Positions 48,344 through 56,703 of a stretch of 64,000 nt of DNA are shown in pieces. Origin of the DNA: Bacillus sp. V3B (GTDB lineage: Bacteria; Bacillota; Bacilli; Bacillales; Cytobacillaceae); NCBI RefSeq assembly GCF_024494465.1, contig NZ_JAETXM010000001.1, positions 372,001 through 436,000 of the forward strand. The letters are read 5' to 3'. The notes under the pieces were generated by a model, which saw only the letters and a program-made list of their open reading frames with translations, was not told the origin of the DNA and did no database searches. Numbering within the stretch: position 1 is the first letter of the stretch; each line of letters starts with the position of its first letter. The position numbers and the translations under genes were made by a program.

Positions 48344-49462
48344 ATGGTGGAGGGGGAAAGGTCGGAAGGGACGAATCCAAACGAGCTGGAAAATGGCATT
48401 AGAAAAGGAGTGGAAGCCTGTGGGGAACAAACAGATCACACGAAAAACAGTACATTTCGAAAAAGAAAGGTTCAAACTGAATTAAACAGTGAGCAATTAG
48501 TGGAAGGGATCTTACATGGTGATCGAAGTCTATTGGCTCGCTCGATTACATTAATTGAAAGCAATGCGGAACATCATTTTCATCAAGCGCAGCAGCTACT
48601 GAAGCAACTTTTACCCTATACAGGAAAAGCGATTCGAATTGGGATTACAGGTGTTCCAGGTGCAGGGAAGAGTACTTTTATTGAAGCGTTTGGAACTTAC
48701 TTATGCCATCTAGGGTTAAAAGTAGCCGTTTTGGCGGTTGATCCAAGTTCTAGTATAAGTGGGGGTAGTATTTTAGGGGATAAGACACGAATGGAGCAGT
48801 TGGCACGGAATCCACGAGCGTTTATCCGACCTTCTCCATCAGGTGGGAGACTAGGTGGTGTCCATCGGAAAACACGAGAAACCATGCTAGTATGTGAAGC
48901 GTATGGTTTTGACGTGATTTTAATTGAAACTGTTGGTGTTGGCCAAAGTGAAGTGATCATTCGGGAAATGGTTGATTTTTTTATGTTGCTTGTCTTAACG
49001 GGGGCGGGTGACGAGTTGCAAGGCATGAAAAAAGGAATTATGGAACTTGCAGATACGATTCTTGTTAATAAAGCCGATGGAGAAAATCAAGCACAAGCAT
49101 TAAAAACAAAAAAGGAATACAATCAAATTCTTCACTTTCTGCAACCAGCAACAAAAGGCTGGCAAACAAAGGTCTATACATGCTCTTCCCTCCACGAATA
49201 TGGCATAAAAGAAGTATGGGAGGTTATAAAAGAATTTGAAACAACTACAAAACAAACTGGTGTATTTGAAGAACGAAGACGATTACAGACAAAGGAATGG
49301 ATGAAAAGCATGATTATTGATCAACTCCAGAATCTTTTTTTTCTCCATCCAGTTATAAAAGAACTTCTTCCAAAAGTAGAGAATGAAGTGATATCAGGGA
49401 ATAAAACCGTTACAACAGCCGTTGAAGAATTATTTGAACAATATTATCGGAATTTTTCATAG
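48344..49462 (+). CDS. meaB: MeaB/ArgK-type GTPase, methylmalonyl-CoA mutase chaperone
   Basis: MeaB-type GTPases gate cobalamin loading and protect the mutase from inactivation. The 372-residue protein has the P loop GVPGAGKS (103-110), VDPSSSISGGSILGDKTRM, SPSGGRLGGVHRKTRE and the guanine motif NKAD. The first 48 residues (rich in Glu, Lys and Asn) precede the usual family start near ELNSEQLVEGILHGDR. The ATG abuts the mutB stop, with GAGGAAGTGAAAG upstream. An internal start is possible. Confidence 0.92.
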   Translation: MVEGERSEGTNPNELENGIRKGVEACGEQTDHTKNSTFRKRKVQTELNSEQLVEGILHGDRSLLARSITLIESNAEHHFHQAQQLLKQLLPYTGKAIRIGITGVPGAGKSTFIEAFGTYLCHLGLKVAVLAVDPSSSISGGSILGDKTRMEQLARNPRAFIRPSPSGGRLGGVHRKTRETMLVCEAYGFDVILIETVGVGQSEVIIREMVDFFMLLVLTGAGDELQGMKKGIMELADTILVNKADGENQAQALKTKKEYNQILHFLQPATKGWQTKVYTCSSLHEYGIKEVWEVIKEFETTTKQTGVFEERRRLQTKEWMKSMIIDQLQNLFFLHPVIKELLPKVENEVISGNKTVTTAVEELFEQYYRNFS

Positions 49463-49473
49463 AAGCATCTCAT

Positions 49474-49503
49474 TTGTACTTAACTTAAGCATATTGTTAT
49501 GAT
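49474..49503 (+). promoter_or_regulatory. Possible sigma-A promoter of brxB
   Basis: TTGTAC (49474-49479) and TATGAT (49498-49503) are 18 bp apart, about 40 bp before the brxB start. The fit is moderate. Confidence 0.4.
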
Positions 49504-49541
49504 GTAAAGGTAATTAAATATGTTTGTAAGGAGAAGGTTGC

Positions 49542-49979
49542 ATGAATATTGATTTTAACTTGTTTATGAATGATGCCGTTCGTCAAGCACGTCAAGAAAT
49601 TGTTGACGCTGGATATACAGAATTAAAAACATCAGAGGAGGTGGATGGGGCTTTAACGAAAAAGGGAACCACCCTTGTGATGATTAATTCTATTTGTGGT
49701 TGTGCAGGAGGAATTGCTCGCCCAGCTGCAGGTCATGCGCTAAATTATGATAAGCGTCCAGATCAATTAGTCACTGTATTTGCGGGTCAAGATAAGGAAG
49801 CAACAGAAAAAGCTCGTTCTTACTTTACGGGATATCCACCTTCCTCTCCATCTTTTGCTCTCTTAAAAGATGGGAAAATCATCAAGATGGTTGAACGTCA
49901 TGAAATTGAGGGTCATCAACCATTGGAGGTTATGACAAAGCTACAGCAAACTTTTGAGCAATATTGCGAAGAAGTTTAA
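49542..49979 (+). CDS. brxB: Bacilliredoxin BrxB (YqiW)
   Basis: Bacilliredoxins remove bacillithiol from mixed disulfides on proteins. The 145-residue thioredoxin-like protein has the family CGC active site (C52-G-C54) in [24 protein letters not shown] precedes the ATG. In B. subtilis yqiW follows bkdB in the same order; here the mut genes have been placed between. It is bounded by a terminator. Confidence 0.94.
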   Translation: MNIDFNLFMNDAVRQARQEIVDAGYTELKTSEEVDGALTKKGTTLVMINSICGCAGGIARPAAGHALNYDKRPDQLVTVFAGQDKEATEKARSYFTGYPPSSPSFALLKDGKIIKMVERHEIEGHQPLEVMTKLQQTFEQYCEEV

Positions 49980-50010
49980 TCGATTAAGCTTAGGCATTTA
50001 CTTGAATCTT

Positions 50011-50057
50011 AAAAAAGAAATGTTTACTTTTTAAAAAGTGGACATTTCTTTTTTTAT
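50011..50057 (+). terminator. Terminator of brxB
   Basis: AAAAAAGAAATGTTTACTTT and AAAGTGGACATTTCTTTTTT form a long stem with one mismatch and a T tail. Confidence 0.88.
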
Positions 50058-50236
50058 TGGGTCAAATCAGAATTTTAGAATATTATTTAAATATATTTTT
50101 TATATTGCATATTCAAAACGATGTGTTAAAATTCGTTTAGATGAATAAATATTAGTGTCATTGTTACTATAGTAATATGGACTATAAAAGATCATAATAT
50201 AAGAAATATTTTAGTGGAAACAGAGGAGGAGACAAC

Positions 50237-51034
50237 ATGAAGAAAGTTATTTCACTATTATTAATGAGTATCCTCGTTGCAGGTGTGCTTGCAGCTTGTG
50301 GTTCAGATGGGGAAGGAAATCAAGATCTCGGAGGGTTTACAATTGAAGATGCTGATGGTGGTTATGCGATTGCCTTTCCGAAAGACAGTGAGTTAACAGA
50401 CGAGTTTAATAATGAATTAAAAGCTATGATCGATAATGGTGAAATGGATACGATTATAAAAAAATGGTTTGATTCGGAGTCTGATGAAGGGTCAAGCAAT
50501 GAAACGGCAAGCAATGATTCAGATAAAAAAGTATTAAAAATGGCAACATCTGCTGATTATGCACCGTTTGAATACATTGATACAGCAAATAGTGGCGATT
50601 ATGTTGGACTTGATATCGATATAGCAAAGGCCATCACAGATAAGCTTGGCTATAAACTTGAAATTCAAGATATGGATTTTGGTGGTTTAATTTCTGCTTT
50701 ACAAAATGGACAAGCTGATTTTGTTATGGCTGCGATGAGTGCAACAGATGAACGAAAAGAAAGTGTTGACTTTAGTGAAGTTTATTATACATCAAAACAT
50801 TTCATTATTTCTAAAAAAGACAGCGGCATAGAAAGTAAGGAAGATTTAGCAGGTAAAAAGGTTGGAGCACAGATGGGATCTATTCAGGAAGAAAAAGGGA
50901 ATGATCTAGCAGAAGACATCGGTTTTACTTTGGAAAATCGTAATCGTATTCCTGAGCTTATTCAAGAAATTCAAGCAGGACGTTTAGATGCTGCGATCAT
51001 TGAAGATACGGTTGCTCAAGGTTATCTCGAATAA
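50237..51034 (+). CDS. Amino-acid ABC transporter binding lipoprotein, circularly permuted
   Basis: It is an ArtP/YqiX-like solute-binding protein with the segments in an unusual order. Residues 1-20 are a signal peptide with lipobox LAAC (C21). Residues 28-80 (LGGFTIEDADGG, AIAFPKDSELTDEFN, MDTIIKKWFD) are what normally forms the C-terminal end of this family. After a Ser/Asn/Glu linker (81-96) comes the usual mature N terminus, KMATSADYAPFEYIDTANSG, then DMDFGGLISALQNGQADFVM, VGAQMGSIQEEKG and NRIPELIQEI. The protein stops at EDTVAQGYLE, just where the missing block should follow. All parts of the fold are present once. GAGGAGG precedes the ATG. Likely substrate: a polar or basic amino acid (inference). 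Confidence 0.9.
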   Translation: MKKVISLLLMSILVAGVLAACGSDGEGNQDLGGFTIEDADGGYAIAFPKDSELTDEFNNELKAMIDNGEMDTIIKKWFDSESDEGSSNETASNDSDKKVLKMATSADYAPFEYIDTANSGDYVGLDIDIAKAITDKLGYKLEIQDMDFGGLISALQNGQADFVMAAMSATDERKESVDFSEVYYTSKHFIISKKDSGIESKEDLAGKKVGAQMGSIQEEKGNDLAEDIGFTLENRNRIPELIQEIQAGRLDAAIIEDTVAQGYLE

Positions 51035-51043
51035 AGGAATGAG

Positions 51044-51080
51044 AAAAACGTTCAGAAAGGAATCGTTTCTGAACGTTTTT
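51044..51080 (+). terminator. Terminator between binding protein and permease genes
   Basis: AAAAACGTTCAGAAA (51044-51058) pairs perfectly with TTTCTGAACGTTTTT (51066-51080). It starts 10 bp after the stop and probably makes the binding protein transcript more abundant than that of the permease. Confidence 0.9.
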
Positions 51081-51164
51081 GTACGTTTATGTTGAGAAAT
51101 TATTACTATTCTGAATTTAGTTAGCTCTCTATTTATACTATTTTTTTGAGAGGTTGGTTTAATC

Positions 51165-51824
51165 ATGAATTTAGATTTTACATCCGTTCTTCCGTCATTT
51201 CCTTTTATTTTGAAGGGTGTCTGGGTGACTTTACAAATTGCTTTCTTTGCTGGATTATTGGGGTTTGTATTCGGAATTATTTTGTCGTTATTTAAGATTA
51301 GTAAGATTAAATTATTAAATTGGTTAGCAGATGCATATACATCAATCTTTCGTGGAACACCGCTTGTATTACAGCTAATGATCATTTATTTCGGCTCTCC
51401 ACAATTGTTTGGTTATCAAATTGAACCGTATACAGCTGCCATTGTATCTTTTGCTTTAAATTCAACTGCCTATATTTCCGAAATTATCCGTGGTGGTATT
51501 CTTGCTGTTGATAAAGGGCAAAGTGAGGCTGCAATGGCTTTAGGTATCCCATATCGTCCGATGATGCTTAATATCGTGTTACCGCAAGCTTTGAAAAATA
51601 TTTTACCATCCTTAATGAATGAATTTATTACTTTGACGAAGGAATCGGCTATTGTTACGACAATTGGTGTGATGGACATTATGCGTCGTGCCTATCAAGT
51701 GGGGGCAAATACATTTCGTTTTATTGAACCATTACTGTTAGCTGGAATTATTTATTATGTAATGGTGATGATATTAACATTAATGGGAAAGATTGTCGAA
51801 AGGAGTTTGAGAAAAGGTGATTAG
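51165..51824 (+). CDS. artQ: Amino-acid ABC transporter permease
   Basis: The 219-residue His/Glu/Gln-type permease has about five membrane helices and the family signature [20 protein letters not shown] plus the ATPase-contacting [28 protein letters not shown]. It is like ArtQ/YqiY of B. subtilis. A weak GAGAGGTTGG lies upstream. It overlaps the ATPase gene by 8 bp. The partner binding protein is encoded just upstream. Confidence 0.92.
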   Translation: MNLDFTSVLPSFPFILKGVWVTLQIAFFAGLLGFVFGIILSLFKISKIKLLNWLADAYTSIFRGTPLVLQLMIIYFGSPQLFGYQIEPYTAAIVSFALNSTAYISEIIRGGILAVDKGQSEAAMALGIPYRPMMLNIVLPQALKNILPSLMNEFITLTKESAIVTTIGVMDIMRRAYQVGANTFRFIEPLLLAGIIYYVMVMILTLMGKIVERSLRKGD

Positions 51825-52539
51825 AGTAGAAGGTTTAACGAAATATTTCGGCAATCTTGAAGTTTTAAAAGGGATTTCAACTACGATTCAAGAAGGGGAA
51901 GTTGTAGCAATTATTGGTCCGTCTGGATCAGGAAAATCTACTTTTCTGCGCTGCTTAAACTTATTAGAAAAGCCTACAGATGGCCATATTTATATCAATG
52001 GAAACGATATAACGGATAAAAAAACAAACATCATGAAAATTAGACAAAACGTGGGTATGGTTTTTCAACACTTCCATTTATTTCCTCATAAATCAGTATT
52101 GGAAAATTTAACCTATGCCCCGATGAAGGTAAAACAAATGTCCAAGAAAGAGGCAGAGAAAAAAGGGTTGGATCTGTTGGAAAAAGTAGGGCTGGCACAA
52201 AAAGCATCTGAATATCCAAACCGTTTATCAGGGGGGCAAAAGCAGAGGGTAGCGATTGCTCGTGCCTTGGCTATGGAACCGGAAGTGATGTTGTTTGATG
52301 AGCCAACATCTGCACTTGATCCAGAAATGGTGAAAGAAGTACTCGATGTGATGAAGACATTGGCTGAATCCGGTATGACAATGGCAATTGTGACTCATGA
52401 AATGGGATTTGCTCGAGAGGTTGCTGACCGTGTTCTCTTTCTAGATGGAGGAGTAGTAGCAGAGGATGCTTCACCAGAAGAATTCTTTTTAAATCCAAAA
52501 AGCGAGAGGGCAAAAGAATTTTTAGAGAAAATACTATAA
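51817..52539 (+). CDS. artR: Amino-acid ABC transporter ATPase
   Basis: The 240-residue ATPase has Walker [10 protein letters not shown] (about 34-42), the Q loop [15 protein letters not shown], signature [15 protein letters not shown] and Walker [15 protein letters not shown], with the switch histidine in [15 protein letters not shown] 51817 is the only upstream start, with AAAGGAG 12 bp before. It is like ArtR/YqiZ, and a terminator follows. Confidence 0.94.
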   Translation: MIRVEGLTKYFGNLEVLKGISTTIQEGEVVAIIGPSGSGKSTFLRCLNLLEKPTDGHIYINGNDITDKKTNIMKIRQNVGMVFQHFHLFPHKSVLENLTYAPMKVKQMSKKEAEKKGLDLLEKVGLAQKASEYPNRLSGGQKQRVAIARALAMEPEVMLFDEPTSALDPEMVKEVLDVMKTLAESGMTMAIVTHEMGFAREVADRVLFLDGGVVAEDASPEEFFLNPKSERAKEFLEKIL

Positions 52540-52555
52540 GAATAAGGATAATAGA

Positions 52556-52590
52556 GAAAAGATGATCATACCCGATCATCTTTTCTTTTT
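52556..52590 (+). terminator. Terminator after artR
   Basis: GAAAAGATGATC pairs perfectly with GATCATCTTTTC around ATACCC; TTTTT follows. Confidence 0.92.
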
Positions 52591-52661
52591 ATTCAATTTT
52601 GCTGTGTGAAAATGATAAACTAGAAAGGAATGAAGTGAATTGCATGATGAGGAGAAGAAAA

Positions 52662-53624
52662 ATGAAATTTCGCATTGGTTACCGGACAATAAAATCAGCT
52701 GTTGGGGCGGCTGTTTCCATTATGTTAGCTCAATATTGGGGGTTTGATAATTTCGTTTCTGCTGGAATATTGACGGTTCTATGTATTCAAGTGACAAAAA
52801 AGAAATCGTTGCGTGCTTCATGGGATCGGATTTTAGCTTGTTTAATTGGTATTATCTATTCCATTCTTTTTTTTGAAGCCATTGCCTATCATCCCATCGT
52901 GATCGGCTTGATGCTACTGTTTTTTATCCCGACTGTCGTCATGTTTAAAGCCAGTGAAGGAATCGTTTCGAGTACCGTTATTATTCTTCACTTCTTTTCA
53001 GCAGGACAGGTCACGTTTGATTTTGTTTTCAATGAATTAGCCATTATTACGATTGGAATTGGTGTAGCTTTATTAGCCAATTTATACATGCCAAGTCTAG
53101 ATCGAGAAATTGAAGGTTACCAACAGAAAATAGAGGTTAATTTCAAAAAAATCTTTTTGGAAATTGTACACTATTTACGTGTGGGAGATAGTGATTGGGA
53201 TGGTAAGGAAATTCCGGAAACGTTCAAATGGATTGAGGAGGCAAAAAGACTCTCTTTTCAAGTGATGGAAAATCAATTCTTGCACCATAACGATGAGGAA
53301 TTGTATTATACATATTTTAAAATAAGAGAAAAACAGTTTGAAATTATTGAAAGAGTTTTACCGATTGTGACATCTATTTCACATACTGTTGAGCAAGGAA
53401 AAATGATTGCAAATTTTATTGAAGAGATAGCAGAACATATTCATAGTGGTAATACGGTGGATCTTTATTTAGATCGGTTGCGTGAGATGAATACGATATT
53501 TGAAAATATGGAACTTCCTAAAACAAGGGAAGAATTTGAAATTCGAGCAGCACTGCTCCATTTTATAAAAGAAATGGAACAATATTTGCTTATTAAGCGA
53601 TCGTTCAAAGGAATAAAAAAATAA
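52662..53624 (+). CDS. yqjA: Aromatic acid exporter family membrane protein YqjA
   Basis: The 320-residue protein has an N-terminal half with about five to six membrane helices (9-150: GYRTIKSAVGAAVSIMLAQY, GIVSSTVIILHFFSAGQVTF) and a long helical cytoplasmic C-terminal domain. This is the YqjA/DUF939 (ArAE-like) type; the substrate is unknown. ATG 52662 is chosen because AGGAGA lies 6 bp upstream; ATGs at 52644 and 52647 and a further frame from 52599 have weaker sites. In B. subtilis yqjA follows artR in the same way. Confidence 0.85.
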   Translation: MKFRIGYRTIKSAVGAAVSIMLAQYWGFDNFVSAGILTVLCIQVTKKKSLRASWDRILACLIGIIYSILFFEAIAYHPIVIGLMLLFFIPTVVMFKASEGIVSSTVIILHFFSAGQVTFDFVFNELAIITIGIGVALLANLYMPSLDREIEGYQQKIEVNFKKIFLEIVHYLRVGDSDWDGKEIPETFKWIEEAKRLSFQVMENQFLHHNDEELYYTYFKIREKQFEIIERVLPIVTSISHTVEQGKMIANFIEEIAEHIHSGNTVDLYLDRLREMNTIFENMELPKTREEFEIRAALLHFIKEMEQYLLIKRSFKGIKK

Positions 53625-53690
53625 AAAGTGGTGCATGAAAAGGAGCTAGGAGAAGGAAACTAAGCAAAATAAACAGGTGGGTGATCCAAA

Positions 53691-54203
53691 ATGGTTCGTT
53701 TGATTTCTACACTGTTTCTTGTTTTTTCACTTTCTCCTATTTGGCCGCTTGGTATAAATCCATCGCCAGGAGATCCGTTTTTGATTGTTAATAAAACAAC
53801 AAATGAAGTAGCTTTTATTCATGAAAATCGAGTACAGACAGTTGTAAGCGCTGCAACTGGAAAAACGGGGGAATTAACACCAGAAGGATTATTCACAATT
53901 ACGGTGAAGGCTGAGAATCCATATTATCGTAAGAAAAACATTCCAGGTGGTGCACCGCAAAATCCGCTTGGTACAAGATGGATCGGTTTTGATGCAAAAG
54001 GAACAGATGGGAGAATATATGGGATACATGGTACAAATAATCCTGCTTCCATTGGTCGCTATGTTTCTGAAGGCTGTATTCGATTACAAAATGAAGCAAT
54101 CGAATCACTTTATCACATCATTCCGCTAGGAACCAAAATTTTAATTACCTCTACTACTACATCTTTTGAGGATTTAGCCCTTCGATATGGAGCCATTAAA
54201 TAG
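53691..54203 (+). CDS. yqjB: L,D-transpeptidase YqjB (YkuD family)
   Basis: YkuD-family enzymes form or edit L,D peptide cross-links in peptidoglycan. The 170-residue protein begins with a signal-like segment (LISTLFLVFSLSPIWPL) and shows the catalytic signature with H113 in GIHGTNNPASIG and C129 in SEGCIRL. GDPFLIVNKTTNEVAFI is the usual opening beta strand region. It should act outside the membrane. No LysM domain is present. A terminator follows. Confidence 0.9.
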   Translation: MVRLISTLFLVFSLSPIWPLGINPSPGDPFLIVNKTTNEVAFIHENRVQTVVSAATGKTGELTPEGLFTITVKAENPYYRKKNIPGGAPQNPLGTRWIGFDAKGTDGRIYGIHGTNNPASIGRYVSEGCIRLQNEAIESLYHIIPLGTKILITSTTTSFEDLALRYGAIK

Positions 54204-54236
54204 AAAGGGAACTGTCACTTTGGACAGCTCCCTTTT
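54204..54236 (+). terminator. Terminator of yqjB
   Basis: AAAGGGAACTGTC pairs with GACAGCTCCCTTT around ACTTTG with one mismatch. Confidence 0.8.
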
Positions 54237-54242
54237 CAAGTA

Positions 54243-54344
54243 TTAAAAAAACATGGCTACTCCAGCAAGTAATGTGGAAGCTAGCATGATAAAGATCATT
54301 AGATAGACAACTATTTTTATTGTTTTGTTCTTCTTTCTAGACAA
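54243..54344 (-). CDS. prli42: Prli42-like stressosome-associated miniprotein
   Basis: This reverse-strand gene encodes 33 residues: a basic N terminus (SRKKNKTIK) followed by one membrane helix (IVVYLMIFIMLASTLLAGVA) ending MFF. The pattern VVYLMxxxMLASTLLAG is that of the Prli42 miniprotein, which anchors the stressosome to the membrane in Listeria and is common in Bacilli. TTG 54344 is chosen because GGAGGG lies 7 bp upstream; two in-frame ATGs (54362, 54359) precede that site. It stands alone in a 300-bp gap. Confidence 0.78.
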   Translation of the reverse strand: MSRKKNKTIKIVVYLMIFIMLASTLLAGVAMFF

Positions 54345-54552
54345 ATATTTTCCCTCCATCATTTTTTCTATTCTTCTCTAGCGAAGTATTCATTATTACC
54401 TTTATTTCGTAACGATACAAATCATTTTTGCCTTATGTTTATTTTACTAGGAAACATAAATTTGAACAACTACTAGGCAAAAGAAGGATTATTAGGATAA
54501 AAAACAGAATATTAAAACAATTATGTTAATTTAGAAAAGGATGGGGAAGTTT

Positions 54553-54963
54553 TTGATTAAAAAAGTGGACCATATTGGGATTGCTGTAAGATCTTTGAAG
54601 GAAACTTTGCCTTTTTATACAGATATATTGAACTTAGAATTACTTGGGATTGAAGAAGTGGAAAGTCAAAAAGTGAAGGTGGCGTTTATTAAAGCGGGAG
54701 AAACAAATCTAGAACTTTTAGAACCAACAAGTCACGAAAGTGCAATTGCCAAATATATTGAGAAACGAGGACAAGGAATTCATCATGTTGCATTAGGAGT
54801 TGGATCAATTGAAGAACGGATTCATGATTTGAAAACAAACGGAATAAGAATGATAGATGAACAGCCAAGAAAAGGAGCTGGTGGGGCAACTATTGCTTTT
54901 CTACACCCGAAGTCAACCGGAAGTGTCCTATATGAATTGTGTGAAAAGAAAGGAAGTCAGTAA
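54553..54963 (+). CDS. mce: Methylmalonyl-CoA epimerase
   Basis: The enzyme interconverts (S)- and (R)-methylmalonyl-CoA, linking carboxylation of propionyl-CoA to the mutase. The 136-residue vicinal-oxygen-chelate protein has paired beta-alpha-beta modules with metal-ligand regions KVDHIGIAV, QGIHHVALGV and the terminal VLYELCEK. The start is TTG 54553 after GGATGGGGAAG; ATG 54541 lies inside that site. It is directly upstream of the carboxyltransferase gene. B. subtilis yqjC is the positional match. Confidence 0.92.
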   Translation: MIKKVDHIGIAVRSLKETLPFYTDILNLELLGIEEVESQKVKVAFIKAGETNLELLEPTSHESAIAKYIEKRGQGIHHVALGVGSIEERIHDLKTNGIRMIDEQPRKGAGGATIAFLHPKSTGSVLYELCEKKGSQ

Positions 54964-54964
54964 C

Positions 54965-56515
54965 ATGATTGATATATATAAGAAAATTCATGACTTATAC
55001 GACCGGAAACGAGAAGTAGAGCTTGGTGGGGGAGATGAACGGATTAATAAGCAACATGAAAAGGGGAAATTGACTGCTCGTGAGCGAATTGAACTCTTAG
55101 TGGATCGTGGAACCTTTGTTGAATTTAACCCATTTATTGAGCATAACTGCAATGACTTTGGACTTGATAGGCAAAAAAGTCCTGGGGATGGTGTTGTTAC
55201 TGGTTTCGGGAAGGTGAATGGGCGCCCTATTTATTTGTTTGCCCAGGATTTCACTGTTTTTGGCGGTGCACTTGGCGAAATGCATGCGAAGAAAATTGCT
55301 AATGTAATGGATCTCGCAGCTAAAAATGGTGCCCCTTTTATTGGATTAAACGATTCTGGAGGAGCGCGGATTCAAGAAGGTGTTGTCTCGCTTGATGGAT
55401 ATGGGCAAATTTTTTATCGGAATTCCATTTATTCAGGTGTTATTCCACAAATTTCTGTAATCATGGGACCTTGTGCTGGAGGGGCCGTCTATTCACCGGC
55501 TATTACAGATTTTGTTTTTATGGTTGAAAAAACAAGTCAGATGTTTATTACAGGTCCAAAAGTGATTGAAACGGTGACAGGTGAAAAAATTTCATCTGAA
55601 GACCTAGGTGGGGCAAAGGTCCATAACTCTATCAGTGGAAATGCGCATTTTAGGGGGGAGTCGGAAGAAAAGGTCATTGAACAAGTTCGAAAGCTATTAA
55701 GTTATCTTCCGCAAAATAATGAAGAAAAGCCTCCCTATACAGAAGTTGATGAAGTAGACGATTATCGTCCTGAATTAACGGATGTGATTCCATTTGATGC
55801 TGTACGCCCATATGATGTCAGAAAAGTGCTTAACCCTGTTGTAGATGAGGGCTCATTTATGGAGGTTCAACAAGACTTTGCGAAAAATATTGTCATTGGT
55901 TTAGCACGTGTAAAAGGAGAAGTGGTCGGTCTCATTTGTAATCAACCGAAGTCTATGGCAGGTGGGTTGGATATCGATTCTTCGGATAAAGCAGCAAGGT
56001 TTATTCGGTTTTGTGATTCCTTTCAAATTCCTATTATTACCTTCGAAGATGTAACAGGCTTTTTCCCAGGGGTCAAACAAGAGCATGGAGGTATTATTCG
56101 TCATGGGGCGAAAATACTGTATGCGTATTCAGAAGCAACGGTTCCGAAGTTAACCGTGATTTTACGAAAGGCCTATGGCGGTGCTTATGTAGCCCTTAAT
56201 AGCAAATCGATTGGTGCTGACCTTGTGTTTGCATGGCCCAATTCTGAAATAGCTGTAATGGGTCCACAAGGTGCAGCTAACATCATTTTTGCAAAAGAGA
56301 TTCAGCGAAGTTCGAATCCTGAAGAAACGCGGGCCCAAAAAATAGAAGAATATCGACAAAAGTTTGCGAACCCTTATGTAGCGGCTAGTAAAGGAATGGT
56401 GGATGATGTCATCGATCCGCGTGAAACAAGGATTAAGATCATTCAAGCGCTTGATATGCTTAGAAATAAAAAAGAGTCAAGGCCGAAGAAAAAACATGGA
56501 AATATGCCACTCTAG
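54965..56515 (+). CDS. yqjD: Propionyl-CoA carboxylase-type carboxyltransferase (YqjD)
   Basis: This 516-residue carboxyltransferase of the PccB/MmdA family should carboxylate propionyl-CoA to (S)-methylmalonyl-CoA. It has both crotonase-like halves: GKLTARERIELLVDRGTF, GGALGEMHAKKI, NDSGGARIQEGVVSLDGYG and, in the second half, GVKQEHGGIIRHGAKILYAY, KAYGGAYVALNSK and MGPQGAANIIF. ATG 54965, one base after the mce stop, follows AAAGGAAG. No dedicated biotin carboxylase is nearby, so it may borrow AccC and a biotin carrier encoded elsewhere. Confidence 0.92.
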   Translation: MIDIYKKIHDLYDRKREVELGGGDERINKQHEKGKLTARERIELLVDRGTFVEFNPFIEHNCNDFGLDRQKSPGDGVVTGFGKVNGRPIYLFAQDFTVFGGALGEMHAKKIANVMDLAAKNGAPFIGLNDSGGARIQEGVVSLDGYGQIFYRNSIYSGVIPQISVIMGPCAGGAVYSPAITDFVFMVEKTSQMFITGPKVIETVTGEKISSEDLGGAKVHNSISGNAHFRGESEEKVIEQVRKLLSYLPQNNEEKPPYTEVDEVDDYRPELTDVIPFDAVRPYDVRKVLNPVVDEGSFMEVQQDFAKNIVIGLARVKGEVVGLICNQPKSMAGGLDIDSSDKAARFIRFCDSFQIPIITFEDVTGFFPGVKQEHGGIIRHGAKILYAYSEATVPKLTVILRKAYGGAYVALNSKSIGADLVFAWPNSEIAVMGPQGAANIIFAKEIQRSSNPEETRAQKIEEYRQKFANPYVAASKGMVDDVIDPRETRIKIIQALDMLRNKKESRPKKKHGNMPL

Positions 56516-56539
56516 AGATGAGTAGTAAGTAGAGGATAA

Positions 56540-56575
56540 AAGGAAATCGGGGAGTGAGTCGATTTCTTTCTTCTT
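56540..56575 (+). terminator. Possible terminator after yqjD
   Basis: AGGAAATCG and CGATTTCTTT form a short stem with a pyrimidine-rich tail; modest support. Confidence 0.5.
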
Positions 56576-56703
56576 TCCTGTCTTGAATAGTTTGTTGATG
56601 AGTTCTTAGACAAAAAAGCGTACGTTTCTTAATTTGCTGCTGAATAATCGTAGAGGTATACTAGAAAAGGAAGAAATGAAGGACTTGGAGGTTTTGATAG
56701 AAT

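Noticed and set aside
50237-50524. Assembly error explaining the permuted order
   Set aside because: The signal peptide, permuted block, linker and main body are joined in one clean frame with no duplicated flanking DNA. It is not fully excluded without reads.
50237-51034. Binding protein as a truncated pseudogene
   Set aside because: The apparently missing C-terminal block is present near the N terminus, so the fold is complete in permuted order.
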